Made by a program: the position numbers and the translations under genes
Shown here: positions 30,665 to 44,118 of the stretch, one piece after another
Layout of the letters: each line of letters starts with the position of its first letter
Numbering within the stretch: position 1 is the first letter of the stretch
The notes under the pieces: generated by a model
Told to the model about the DNA's origin: nothing
Database searches by the model: none
The model's input: the letters and a program-made list of their open reading frames with translations, nothing else
DNA from: Canna indica
Taxonomy: Eukaryota > Streptophyta > Magnoliopsida > Zingiberales > Cannaceae
Assembly: GCA_034359265.1 (NCBI GenBank)
Contig: CP136896.1
Span: 5,673,501-5,737,500 of the forward strand
Length of the DNA stretch: 64,000 nucleotides
Reading direction: 5' to 3'

Positions 30665-32641
30665 TAGGGGTGATAATTTTATTTGCATTCGTCGACTAAA
30701 AATCGCATCTGCATTGTATCCGAACGTTAAAAATAGATATGGATACAAATACGGATCTAGAAATTTTATATCCGTATGGATACGGTGTGGATACAGATTT
30801 GTCTATGTATCCGCACTGTATCCGCGCCGTCTATCCGCCCCATTTAAATTACTATTTTGCCCAATATATATAATATACATATATAAGGACGATATTGTAA
30901 TTTTATATCAAATATGTATTAAATATTTACATCTAAATATCATATATCAATTTTCTAATCGTGCCCTAAATCTATTCCTCTCCTCACGAGTCATGGCCTC
31001 ACCGCTCACGGTGCGCCTCGTGCCCCCTTCTTCCTGCTCGTCGATCGGCCGCCGTCTCTTGCCTCTCTCTCGATCTCTTGCGAACTCGATTTCGATTTCA
31101 CCGTCTATGCTCGTCGATCGGCCGTCATCTATTGCCTCTCTCTCGATCTCTTGCGAACTCGATTTCAATTTCGCCATCTCTGCTCGTCGATCTCGCACTA
31201 GGAAGTGTTGCGATTAAACCTAGCGCTGAGGTAAGAACCACGAACCACTCTGTTAGTCGTATGACATCTATGTTCTTGTCAAGTTCTTTGCCGCATGAAT
31301 GCATGATATCTATGTTCTGTAACCCGATTTGGTCAAAAATTATTGTCCGGCCCTTATGAATCTCGCTATTCTGCGCATCTTCATACCACTAACAGTATGA
31401 AATCTTAAGTCTTAACAGAGCACGGAAAATGCAAATTTCTATTTTGCCACTGGCCTTGCTTATGCGTGCTTGCAGTTATTTGTTTAGCATTTTTCTTGTC
31501 TGGAAGTTAGGCCATATCTAACCTGATGACTTCCACCTAAAGATAGCAAATCTGTTAGGTAGATAATAGACAAAATTCCAAACTTTGTTCAATATAACAT
31601 GAAAGCATGCACTTTTGCATAGTGTCCTGTTAGGTAGATAATCTGAAACATGACAGGACGCTTAGAAAAATGGTGGAAGCTTGACATTCATTTCAGCTAT
31701 CAACTTATTGACTTGTTATGGGGTTTAATGGTTACATCAGTATGCAGTACATTTCTACTAGTCTACTGGTTACGTCGGCTTTTTGCTCTCATATACTGCT
31801 TTTGGCATGTTCATTTCTACAATTCTACTAGTTCTAAGTCTTCTCATGAACTGAAACTCATTTTCCATCCATTCGTTTTGGCACAGGACTATTATGCAAT
31901 GTTGATGATGTAGTCTGAAAATATAGGTTTTAGTTTGTTTTCTCTATCTCTTAAGTGATTTCTTGTACTTACAACCATTATATAGGTTCGGTCCATTCTA
32001 CTTTTAAAAAGTTTTATCTGTAATTACAACCATAAGTTCTTTCCTTGCTTTATTTAGAGGTGATTAAATAGATATTATGTTTATTTTTTTTATGTAGAAG
32101 ATACGGATGCTAGTATTAATAATATTAATAATATCATGTTTTAGTTGTTGAGTTGAAAAAGGAGATTAAAAGAATAATTTCATATTGATTTAATGTATAT
32201 ATTATGGTTGATGGTGGTTAAATTATAAATTGTGGTTGAGTAGTTGAATTGTCTTTTTTTTTTTTTGGATTGATATGAAGTTTTAATTGAGTATGAATTT
32301 TATGGTTGATGGTGTTAATTTTGAAGTAGATGAATTTGATATGATGTTTTATGATTGGTGGTTAAATTATAAATTGTATTAGTAGATGAATTCTGAAATA
32401 TATTATATACTTGTTTTGGATCAATGAATTGGATATTTTATTAATTTTTTAACTAAATATATTATTTTAATATATATTTTTAAATACGGTGCGGATATTC
32501 GTATTTGAAGCGGTGCAGATATGGATATTCATATTCATATCCGTAGCGGATACGGTGCGGATACGGATGTGCAGATATGGGGTGCGGTGTGGATGCGGAT
32601 AATGCGATATCTGCACCGTATCTGATCCGTTGCTAGCCCTA
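30665..32641. mobile_element. hAT element, 2 kb, non-autonomous, with exon-like interior
   Basis: Ends TAGGGGTGATAATTT and, inverted, TAGGGCTAGCAACGG. Flanks are ATTCGGAC (30657-30664) and AATCGGAC (32642-32649), an 8-bp duplication with one mismatch. Subterminal GGATACGG/CGGATA motifs occur on both sides. The interior carries a C/T-rich, exon-like block (30960-31235) ending at a GTAAGA donor, and a candidate downstream exon after a CACAG acceptor near 31887 (GACTATTATGCAATG...TAG). No hAT transposase is visible. The captured gene, if any, is not recognised. Confidence 0.8.
31036..31193. repeat. 73-bp tandem repeat inside the hAT element
   Basis: Units beginning GCTCGTCGATC at 31036, 31109 and (partial) 31182, with a shared TTGCCTCTCTCTCGATCTC core. 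Located in the exon-like block. Confidence 0.85.
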
Positions 32642-32664
32642 AATCGGACTAATCTGACCCGTTA

Positions 32665-34283
32665 TATTTAAATATATTATATCTTAAATCCTTATTTACC
32701 CTTTCCAACCCTAACCGTCTAACTCAAGCACATAGCGACCGTGATCACGTCGCACTGCCTTCCGAGGCGTGTCTCTTGACTCTCTTCGTCTGTTCTAACC
32801 CTCATCGTCGACCTCGACTCCCCACTCTCGTCTACCTTGCAGCCTCGTCTCTCCGTCGACCCGTTAACCCTCCTGTAGTTCGGCTTTCCTTTGGACTTTG
32901 TTAATCCGCTAATCCCTTATCTTGTTTTAGTTTAATTTAGTTTTTCTTTTCTTTTTTAAACCATTTGTAACATGGTGGTTCCGGTTTTAATTTTTTGGAC
33001 TTAATATATCACGTATGAAAATTTGGTATATATTTGAGATGAGGATGTTGTTGTTGAGTTTATTTTATCAATTTCATGACTGGTGGCTTTTATTAAGTTT
33101 GAGATCCATATGTTTTGAGTTTATTTAGTAAATTTGATATCAAAGTTGAATCATTTTGTTTCGACTCACTTCTGGACTAAATGTATCAATTTTATGACAG
33201 TTGAATTTAGGTACTATGATAATTTTTCTTATAGTGTTTGGTTCTATTGGATTCCACAAAATGTTTTGTAAATACTTTCTTGTAGATATAGATGGGCGCT
33301 TGTGTTGCTTGATTAGAGAATTTATGAAGCTTGGTTGCTTGACTAGATAGTGCAGTAGTTGAACTCATTTTCTCAGTACAAAACACACGACTCAATAGAT
33401 AAACTCCACGGTATAATTCACTATCCATGACTTGTTAGCTGATAACTCAGCGACTCAACTACAGCATAGCCTTGTATAAGAATAAAATGGAGGTCAAACA
33501 AACAGGGACAAAATAAAGACAATAAGTTGAACTCATATGAAAGGGAAGCAATTAAAGAGTTAAGTTAACAATAGTTGACTCAAGTGTATTTTGGGAGATT
33601 AGCATGCATATATTTTTCTAATATCTTAATCATTATAATTATTAGTGTTTTTAGGCGTTATTTGTTCTAAACATGTATTTATGTCCAAAAGAAGACATCT
33701 GTGGTTGTGCAGATTCTGATTGTATGGTTAGACTTTGGTCCATTGCATAAGACATACATAATAGTCTACATTCAGTTTCTCGCGAAATACATTCAAATTA
33801 TTGAAGTTAAATACCCACTTCCTATTTTAAGTTTTTATATTTCATGATATTCTACTTACAAGCATCTCTTTGTTGTGTAATATGATACAACTCATCAATG
33901 AATTTTATATTTCAAATTATTGCTATTTGTGTTGTTCAGTTGTGTTGTGTCATATGATACAACTCATCAATCATGGGTGAATTGTGGTGTGTCATTTCAC
34001 TTGTTAAGTATATATGCCTTATTCACTTGGATTTTTTAAAAGATGTGTATCTTGTCCTCTTTTTAATTTGTTATGTTTTGTATGAAAATATGAAAAACTT
34101 GAAGTTGTTGCATTAGTTGTCCATGGTCCATCTAATTTTTGGTATTTTTTCTTTTTATTTCATATATTCCAAATTTGTATAGATGGTTGTGTCTTTGATA
34201 ATGTACAAGGAATCTTTGTCTTCTTTAATATATCCTTTTAATTATGAATTTGTTATGATGCTTAGAGGCTGTAATCCACGAGG
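32665..34283 (+). promoter_or_regulatory. NOP10 promoter, 5' UTR and leader intron
   Basis: AACCCTAACC at about 32709 resembles the telo box common in ribosome-biogenesis gene promoters. A C/T-rich leader exon seems to lie at about 32700-32890. AT-rich, intron-like sequence follows to a CTTAG acceptor at about 34265, just before AGGCTGTAATCCACGAGG and the ATG. Exact leader exon borders are not determined. Confidence 0.45.
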
Positions 34284-35494
<1,211 letters not shown>

Positions 35495-35741
35495 TGAGAG
35501 AATGATCGAATTCAGAAAACAAGAACATCTCGGGAAGAAGAAGAACATTATTCTTATAATTCTGGAAAAGTGATTAAAGAGAAAAGCTAAAAAAGAATAT
35601 AGTGTGTATTTAAACTTCGCGCTTTTAAATATTTTCAACAAAATGAAAAAGACCAAGTTGCTCCTAGTTTCATTCACTTATTACAAGTTAACCTATTAAC
35701 TAATAAAATAATAAAGCTTCGGAACTCTAAATCCCATCACA
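35495..35741 (-). repeat. 3' LTR of copia A with polypurine tract
   Basis: Minus-strand LTR starting TGTGATGGGATTTAG (at 35741) and ending near 35495 (TG...CA ends). The adjoining 35742-35752 reads ACTCGAGGGGA on the minus strand, a polypurine tract. The stop of pol lies just before it. Confidence 0.7.
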
Positions 35742-36618
35742 TCCCCTCGAGTTGGAACCGGAGAAAGGTTTCTCGATACCCAACTTAGATATCAGATAAT
35801 GGTGTTGTTGTGCATAGAGTGACTTCATGAGAATATCTGCAGGACGCTCCTTACTCAAGATATAACTTGGCTCAATTATTCCTTGTAAGAATTTCTTCCG
35901 CACATAATAACAGTCAATCTCCAAATGCTTGGTTCTTTTGTGAAAAATTGAGTTTGCCATAATGTGAATCACACTTTGATTGTCACAATATAAGAATATC
36001 GAAAGCTTGCATTTGACACTTATATCAAATAGAATATGAGTTATCCATACAAATTCTTTGATGGCACTTGGAAGCGATCTTAATTCACTTTTAGCGCTTG
36101 ACTTACTCAACTGTAAGTTGTTTCTTGCACTTACAATTTATCATAGATGTTCCAAGCTAGCTTCACATTTCACAATATACCCTGTTAATGATCTATGGGT
36201 CATTACACAGCTCCCACAATCTGCATCACAATATTCTATTCTCGAATCTATCTTTCCTGTTGGATAAAACAGTCCCAAACTCGACTCACTCTTAAGATAC
36301 TTCAAAACTCTTATAACTGCTTTCTAATGAGTGTGATTTGGCTGATGAGTGAATTGGCTTAGTGATTGAATGCTAAAAATAATATCTGGCCTTGTGGCAG
36401 TCAAGTATAATAATTTCCCTATCAAACGCTTGTATAAAAGGACATCTTCAAAATATTTATTAGTTTCAGATTCCTAAGTATTGAATTTTTTATTGATTTG
36501 TAAAGATGTATCCTTCGGTTTACATTCCTGCAAATTCATCTCAAGCAGTAAGTCATTCACATATTTTTGTTGGCTTATAAGTACTTGTTCTTTGGAGTTC
36601 TAAATCAAGGAAGTAGGT
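35727..36618 (-). pseudogene. copia A reverse transcriptase end and RNase H
   Basis: Minus-strand reading contains RLIGKLLYLTATRPDI, a diverged D-A-D-x-G block, SAKSELRSL (the A-E-x motif changed), YCDNQSVIHI and FHKRTKHLEID, typical RNase H signatures. Several stops interrupt the part before 36110. It continues on the far side of copia B at 44119. Confidence 0.8.
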
Positions 36619-36623
36619 TAGGC

Positions 36624-37102
36624 TGTAAGACAAATCTTTAATCAAGTATTTCATGAATATAGGAATATCATAAATAAATTAGTAAGATAAGATCTTACTT
36701 GATGACGACATATTTGCAGCGGAATAAACTTTTGGATCTCCAAGGAAAGCCGGGTCTTCCTCCACAACACCGTCTCAAATGCTCTGCTTTTGATGGGGAA
36801 AGCAACTATGAGCTAGGGTTTTTCCACACGGTGTATAGAGGGGACCTAGCCTTTATTTATAACTGATTATATGGGCCCATCCATCACGGGCTTCATTAAT
36901 CGGGCCTACACTTGATTAATCACACCAATTATGGTTAAGTGTTTCAAGCTCGAATCACATGGATAAAGATCACATGAGCTAACAGGCATCTCAATAATGG
37001 ATCATAAGATCAAACCCGCTTTTATTAAATCAAAACATTACAATTGATTGTAGCCCACATATGAAAAATGAAAATATAGAATATTTAAAAAATATTCTAA
37101 CA
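36624..37102 (-). repeat. 3' LTR of copia B
   Basis: 479 bp, TGTAAGACAAATC to TTCTAACA as read on the plus strand. The adjoining 37103-37116 is the polypurine tract (CCCAAGTGGGAGAA on the minus strand). Confidence 0.93.
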
Positions 37103-37116
37103 TTCTCCCACTTGGG

Positions 37117-37777
37117 CAAGATCAATTGTAAAATTTTATTTTTTTGAAAAAATTTAAAAAACGACACTCGGGTTTAATCACATATTTCAAAAAATGTGGC
37201 CACAAAATTTATAAAAAAAAATGATCCAAGATGCAACACTTATTATGACTCATATCAACAACCAATGATATCGAATCATGGCAGCCATCATGACAATACT
37301 GGACATAAGACTTTCCATGGTCACGAATACCACTGACATTGCTGACAATTGTCATTGGTGTGGAGTGTAGCATGAAAATAACACTCAAAATGATCTGATA
37401 AGAACAATGTTATTTTCATTGTCAGTCCTCATACTTTCTCTTCTAGATATACCTTTCGGCAGGAGAAAGCGTACGTATGGTTTTTTAAAAAAACCATCAA
37501 GTCCCTAGACTCAAAATTGGCATCAATCAATGGGCAATATGATTCACATGACACCGAGCCTTTAAACAAAAATCATGATGTCTCTAGACTTAAATATGGT
37601 ATCAATCAAGAGACATTCTGATTCAAATGATACCGAGTCTTAAATAATTATTGAACACATATATTAAATATGACAATATGATCTCAAAGGAAAAAGAGTT
37701 TATTATTGAACATGCGGTAACATAAACCTAACAATCATGTATCAAAGTGCTCAAAACAAAAGGAAAATTAACTCCCA
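37117..37777 (-). other. copia B 3' untranslated region
   Basis: Between the pol stop and the polypurine tract. No ORF of note. The sequence has imperfect repeats around CCAATGATATCGAATCA/GTCTCTAGACT but no recognised gene. Confidence 0.5.
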
Positions 37778-40700
37778 CTAACCAAGCACATCAAAAGAAC
37801 TCAGAATGCCCATATTTTCAACATGTCTTTTAAAGACTATGGGTCTGAGTCCCTTGGTTAAGGGATCAGTAAACATCATATCTGTCTCTATGTGTTCAAC
37901 TAAAATATCTCCTTTCTTTACAAGATCTCTAACAGTCAAATATTTCAACTCTAAATGTTTGGAGCCACTAGAGATTTTATTGTTCTTCGTGAAGAACACA
38001 ACAGCACTGTTATCACAATAAATAGTAAGAGGCCTAGAAATAGAATCAACAAGACGAAACCCAAAAATAAGATTCTTAAGCCAGACAGCTTGAGAAGCTG
38101 CAGCATAACAAGCAACAAATTCTGCTTGCATAGTGGAAGAAGCAACTAGAGTCTGCTTCTTACTTTTCCAAGAGATGGCTCCACCAGCTAACATGAAAGT
38201 ATATCCAGATGTAGATTTTCTGTCATCAAGGCACCCAGCAAGATCTGAGTCAGAATAGCCTACAATCTCTAAATTTTCTACTCTTTTATACACAAGCATG
38301 TGTTCTTTAGTCCTCTGCAGGTATCTCATAACTTTCTTAGCTGCTACCCAATGATCATAACCAGGAATAGACTGATATCTGCCCAAGACTCCAACAATAA
38401 AAGCAATGTCCAGTCTAGTGCAAACCTGTGCATACATCAGGTTCCCCAGTGCACTATCAAATGACTTGCCATTCATTTGACCATTTTCTAATGCATTTTT
38501 AGGACATTGATTTTTGCTAAATTTATCGCCTTTCATGACAGGTACATCACCAGGCTTGCAATCTAACATGTTGAACCTTTCCAAAATTCGATTAACATAA
38601 GCTTTTTGAGATAATCCAAGCAAACAACGAGATCTATCCCTATGGATTTCAATTCCCAGTACAAAAGAAGCTTCACCAAGATCTTTCATATCGAAAGATT
38701 TGGTCAACATGAGTTTAATTAGTTTCATGAAGGAGAGCAAGATCATTTGAAGCCAGCAGAATGTCATCCACATATAATATGAGAAAATTTATTTTGCTCC
38801 CACTGACCTTGATATATATACAATGATCAACTTTATTTTCCTCAAAACCCATGGAAGACACAATCATATCAAATTTCAAATACCACTGTCTAGAAGCCTG
38901 TTTCAAACCATAAATGAACTTCTTCAATTTGCATACCAAATGCTCACTGCCAGTTTTTTGATAACCTTCAGGTTGTTTCATATAAACATCTTCATAGAGA
39001 TCACCATTTAAAAATGTTGTTTTGACATCCATCTGATGTAACTCTAAATCAAAATGAGCTACAAGAGCCATAATAATTCTGAAAGAATCTTTAGAGGAAA
39101 CAGGTGAGAAAGTTTCATTGTAGTCAATGCCCTCTTTCTAGGTAAAAACCCTTTGCAACAAGTCGGGGGGCTTTGAACCTCTCAACATTACCTTTGGAGT
39201 CCTTCTTGGTTTTAAAAATCCACTTACAGCCAATAGGTCTATAGTTTTCAGGTAATTCAACCAAATCCCAAACATTATTATCAGCCATAGAAAGCATTTC
39301 CTCATTCATAGCACATATCCATTTATCTGACTGTGCACAAGAAATGGCTTGATTATAGTCACTAGGATCAAGGACATCCCCAACATCATAATCATTTTCA
39401 TTAAGATATACCAAATAATCATCAGGGATTGCAGATCGCCTTTCTCTGGTAGATCTTCTCACCGGCACAGGTAAAGCAGGTTCAGCAGGAAACGGATCAA
39501 CAATAGGATTAAGCGAATTAACAGCTAAAGGACTGTCCGAAGGAACAGGGGAATGAGAAATATTATCATCATGACTAGCAACAGAATCACCTGGAACAAG
39601 TGACCTAAGATCATTGATAAAAGGAAGAGGTACTGATATATTAGTGACAGGTTCAGAATGAAGAGAATCAGGCTCAACTACATCAAGTTCTAAAAACTTC
39701 GCTGTCAAAGACTCCACAATTTTAGTGCATCTGCTTGGACAATAGAAACGGTAGCCTTTTGAATGATCTGAATATCCAATGAAAAAATAACGAATGGTTC
39801 TAGAATCAAGCTTTTTCTCAGAGGGATTATAGATTCTCACTTCAGCAGGACATCCCCAGACCCGAAAATGATTTAAACTAGGTTTTCTACATGTCCACAG
39901 TTCAAAAGAGGTTTTGGGAACAGATTTACTGGGGACACGGTTAAGAATATAGAGAGAGATTTTAATGGCTTCGCCCCACAGAAATTCTGGCAAATTCGAC
40001 CTGCTCATCATGCTCCTCATCATATCCTTAAGAGTGCGGTTACGCCTTTCAGCTACACCATTTTGTTCAGGACTACCTGGCATGGTATATTGAGGAACAA
40101 TTCCACATTCTTGCAAGTATGAAGCAAAAGGTCCTACATGTTGACCAGCAACACCATGTCTACCATAATACTCTCCTCCACGATCAGATCTCACTATCTT
40201 GATGACTGTTCCCAACTGTTTTTCAACTTCGGTCTTAAACACTTTGAATTTATCAAGCGCTTCAGACTTTTCTTTAATCAAATAAATATAGCCATATCGA
40301 GAAAAGTCATCAATAAAAGTGATAAAGTATTTATGACCATAAATAGTAGGAGAGTAAGGTCCACTAATGTCTGTATGAATGATTTTCAATAGACTTGAAC
40401 TTCTAGAAGCACTTTTTTTCTTGGTTTTGGTCAATTTACCTCTAATACAATCAACACAAGTCCCCATATCTCCAAAATCTAATATAGACAAAATGTCAAT
40501 TTTAACAAGTCTTTCAATCCTTTCTTTAGAGATGTGACCTAAGCGCTTATGCCATAAAAGAAAAGATTTATCTTTGATCCTTGATCTTTTAGCAATTTTA
40601 TTTTCAATATTTAGAGATGTAGATGGACAATCAGGAGCTAAGGACAACATATATAAACCATTAAACAAATATCCACTTCCAATAAATTGAGAATTCAATA

Positions 40701-41060
40701 TAATATTCATATTGCCATTTCCAAAACTAAAATGAAATCCAAGTTTATCTAAACAAGAAACAGAAATCAAATTTCTCCTAAATGTAGGTACATATAAGGT
40801 GTCCTTCAGAACAAGTTCAAATCCTGACTCTAAAAACAATCTAACATCTCCTACAGACTCCACAGTCACTTCAAGATCATTTCCTACTCTCAGTTTGCTT
40901 TGCCTCAGACTTGGTTTCCTCAGGTTTGCAAAAACCTGCATAGAAATAGCAACATGGGTTGTGGACCCGCTATCAAACCACCAAGAATTAATAGGGACAT
41001 CAACTAGATTAGACTCAAAACAAACAAGGGCTAAGGGGTTACCTCCAGCTTTTTGCTTTT
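37778..41060 (-). pseudogene. copia B pol (protease, integrase, RT, RNase H)
   Basis: Protease [12 protein letters not shown] (catalytic DSG intact). Integrase zinc region HKRLGH...CVDC. Integrase core with [17 protein letters not shown] and [10 protein letters not shown] (all DDE residues intact). RT with HQMDVKTTFLNG, YGLKQASRQWY and the intact box YVDDILLA. RNase H with SDSDLAG, ASSTMQAEFVA and SKHLELKYL. A frameshift in a T-run near 39135 and another near 38725 split it into blocks 40941-39124, 39071-38715 and 38773-37778. The last block reaches a normal stop at 37778. Catalytic residues are preserved, so decay is recent. Confidence 0.9.
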
Positions 41061-41067
41061 TTTCTAA

Positions 41068-41868
41068 TCAGGCCTTAAACTTTGTACATTCAAACCTTTT
41101 GTGTCCTTTCTTTTTGCAAAAGAGGCATCTGATAGATTTTTTAGTAGGAGCATGCTTAGGACCTTCATTGGGGTTATTCTGACCACTACCTTGTCCTTTA
41201 TGAGATTTCTTTGGAGCAGCAGGTGAGAAATGCTTAAATTTCTTATGAGGCTTGTCATAATGGGGTTTAGGATGAACAGTTAGAAGGGATAGATCACTCT
41301 TTTCTTTCTTAAGTTTTTCTTCCTCAGCAACACATTTAGTGATGAGATCATTCAGAGTCCATTTTTCATTCTGGGTAATATAGGCAGTCTTAATTTGACT
41401 GAACTCAGCAGGAAGAGAATTCAGGGCATAAGGAACAAGGAAGAGGGAGTCATCTAGTTCAACTTTCAAGGCTTTAAGCTAGGTTTGAAGCATAACCATT
41501 TTCAGAATGAACTCTCTTACACCCCCAGAGTTATCATAAACCATAGTCGTCAATTCTTTCATTAGATATGCAGACTCAGCATTATCAGCCACTTGAAATC
41601 TTTTTCCAATAGAATTGAGAAACTCTTTGGCATTTGAAGTATCAGACAATCCACTCATTAAATGTTCAAGAACAGTCCTTTTAATGGCAAGCAAGCTTAA
41701 TCTATTGGATCTCTCCCACTTAGCTAATAGGTCTTTTTGTTCAGGAGTGGCGGTTTGACCTTCAGGAATCACCGGCTTGTCTTCATGAATAGCCATGTCA
41801 AGATCAGCCATGCCTAGAGAGAATTCTATGTCGTGTTTCCACTTCTTAAAGTTTGAACCAGTCAACAT
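41068..41868 (-). pseudogene. copia B gag
   Basis: Minus-strand gag. The first ATG in frame is at 41866-41868 (MLTGSNFKKWKHDIEF), a standard copia gag start. An in-frame stop lies near 41477, after MVMLQT. The second block contains CLFCKKKGHKRFEC, a CCHC zinc knuckle, and ends in a stop at 41068-41070 before the protease, in place of a continuous gag-pol frame. Confidence 0.85.
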
Positions 41869-42493
41869 ATCAATAGAGGCATTGCAGTTGTTCACACTAA
41901 AAGTAACTATGACAAGAATTGAAATACATTAGATTAAATTATAGGGCATGGAATATAATTTAAATTGAGGCTAACAAAATATTACATATTCACCTTTGGG
42001 CAGAACATGTAATCACAAAATAAAGCCTCAATCAGTTAAAGTATGAAAATACACTGATTTTCAAAAAATCTATCACCTTTGGGCAGACAGATCTTTAGAC
42101 CAATGCACATCCTAATAACTCCATTTAATAAGACCTCCAATTAAAACACTCAATAATCATCCTTTGGGAAAAAACTATTGAATGAATTAATCTTCAGTAT
42201 TCCTCAGATGATGAGAAAATACACCACTCATTATAAGTAATCCCACTTTGGTGGTAATTACAGATAATAACTAGTGAAAAAACTCATCAGGAATCAATAT
42301 TATGTCCTTTAAATTATTTTAATTCATAATATAGTGCAAAAATTTGTATGAAATAAAAATACATCAACTGTTATGAATCTCTATTTTTAAGCATTCCCTA
42401 AATTATTTATATTTATTTATAAATTATGTCAATCTCTACACCTAATTATCACAATATTATGTTTGAGGTTTTATAAAAGATAACATAATTTAC

Positions 42494-42932
42494 AATAATA
42501 AATTATCATGTATAAAATTTGCATAAACAAAATAAGTAATTATGCAAAAATATAACATGAATTATAATCAAATCATAGCAATTTAATTGCAACAATAATT
42601 CATAAATCAAGTCAATTGAAGTATGATTAAATCTATTACAATAATAAATTGACATGTATAAAATTTGCATAAATAAAAATAAGTAATTATGCAAAAATAT
42701 AACATGAATTATAATCAAATCATAGCAATTTAATTGCAACAATAATTCATAAATCAAGTCAATTGAAGTATGATTAAATCTATTACAATAATAAATTGAC
42801 ATGTATAAAATTTGCATAAATAAAAATAAGTAATTATGCAAAAATATAACATGAATTATAGTCAAATCATAGCAATTTAATTGCAAAAATAATTCATAAA
42901 TCAAGTCAATTGAAGCATGAATAAATCTATGT
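42494..42932. repeat. Three 146-147 bp tandem repeats in the copia B leader
   Basis: Units start at AATAATAAATT in 42494, 42640 and 42787, each holding TGTATAAAATTTGCATAAA and AAATCATAGCAATTTAATTG. Located in the untranslated leader between the primer site and gag. The spacing near a multiple of three yields a long ORF (42506-42940), which is an artefact. Confidence 0.92.
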
Positions 42933-43059
42933 ATTGACATTCATAATGTTCAAATTTTGAATCATTATAGCATGAAAAACTCAAATATATGCAGAAGAAA
43001 TAATTCTGATCTAAAATTTTATTTGCTGTGAATCAAAAGAAAATAAATAAATAAATTGG

Positions 43060-43345
43060 GCCTGGAAATTCGGCCGGATCGGGTACACTAATGCGGGCGA
43101 CACCTGTAGACAGTCGGGTGTCACCCGCGTGCCCGTTATCGCACAACAGATGCGGGCGTTGCCTGCCTGCCTCGTTGAGCGCGCTGTTGACGCGGCGGCG
43201 AGCGTCCCCAGGACGCGAGCGACGCGCTCGTTCGCTCGCCTTGAGCAGCGCGGTCGCCGAGGCGAAAAAAGGCTGCCGCGGCGCGGTTGCTGAGGCGAAA
43301 AGGCAACCTGCCGCGGCGCGGAAGCAGGTAAACAATAGGTTTTTT
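43060..43345. repeat. GC-rich segment in the copia B leader
   Basis: An abrupt GC-rich island in otherwise AT-rich leader. It includes a 33-bp direct repeat (GCGCGGT(C/T)GC(C/T)GAGGCG at about 43247 and 43280) and GCGAGCGACGCGCTCG, a perfect palindrome. ORFs on both strands cross it, but none has recognised similarity. Confidence 0.75.
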
Positions 43346-43620
43346 TTTTGAAATATGCTAAGGTACATAATCAAAAAATCATATCATTGCTTTACCTTAT
43401 AAGATCCACTCCAAATAAAATTACACAGCAGTGAGAGAACGAACGGATAAAAACATGATTCATCAAAAATATATATTATCCAGAGGATAATAAATTAATC
43501 CAAACAGAAAAATTGATTTTAATATAAAAAAATGATGAATCAAAATTTAAATAGATTATTCATCGTATTAAAATCATCCCATAATTATCATAAACGAATT
43601 CTTAAATTCATGAAAAAGTT

Positions 43621-43632
43621 GCTCTGATACCA
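43621..43632 (-). promoter_or_regulatory. Primer-binding site of copia B
   Basis: On the minus strand TGGTATCAGAGC, a perfect match to the plant initiator Met tRNA primer site, two bases after the 5' LTR. Confidence 0.88.
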
Positions 43633-43634
43633 AT

Positions 43635-44113
43635 TGTAAGACAAATCTTTAATCAAGTATTTCATGAATATAAGAATATCATAAATAAATTAGTAAGATG
43701 AGATCTTACTTGATGATGACATATTTGCAGCGGAATAAACTTTTGGATCTCCAAGGAAAGCCGGGTCTTCCTCCACAACACCGTCTCAAATGCTCTGCTT
43801 TTGATGGGGAAAGCAACTATGAGCTAGGGTTTTTCCACACGGTGTATAGAGGGGACCTAGCCTCTATTTATAATTGATTATATGGGTCTGTCCATCACGG
43901 GCTTCATTAATCGGGCCTACACTTGATTAATCACACTAATCATGGTTAAGTGTTTCAAGCTCGAATCACATGGATCAAGATCACATGAGCTAACAGGCAT
44001 CTCAATAATGGATCATAAGATTAAACCCGCTTTTATTAAATCAAAACATTACAATTGATTGTAGCCCACATATGAAAAATGAAAATATAGAATATTTAAA
44101 AAATATTCTAACA
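43635..44113 (-). repeat. 5' LTR of copia B
   Basis: 479 bp, the same length as 36624-37102. It ends TTCTAACA next to the TAGGC duplication. Confidence 0.93.
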
Positions 44114-44118
44114 TAGGC

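Larger units (their letters stand above)
36624..44113 (-). mobile_element. Younger Ty1/copia element (copia B), near-complete
   Basis: 7,490 bp LTR element on the minus strand inserted into the RT of copia A. Exact 5-bp duplication TAGGC (36619-36623 and 44114-44118). Two 479-bp LTRs differ at about a dozen positions by eye (about 2.5%), indicating a fairly young insertion. A Met-tRNA primer site, leader, gag, pol and polypurine tract are all present. Two stops and two frameshifts break the polyprotein. Confidence 0.95.

Noticed and set aside
42506..42940. 144-codon ORF with 49-residue repeats
   Set aside because: Translation of the 147-bp tandem repeats in the copia B leader; AT-rich, no family similarity.
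43033..43374. ORFs on both strands in the GC-rich copia leader
   Set aside because: High GC suppresses stops on all frames; no recognised domain and located in untranslated leader.
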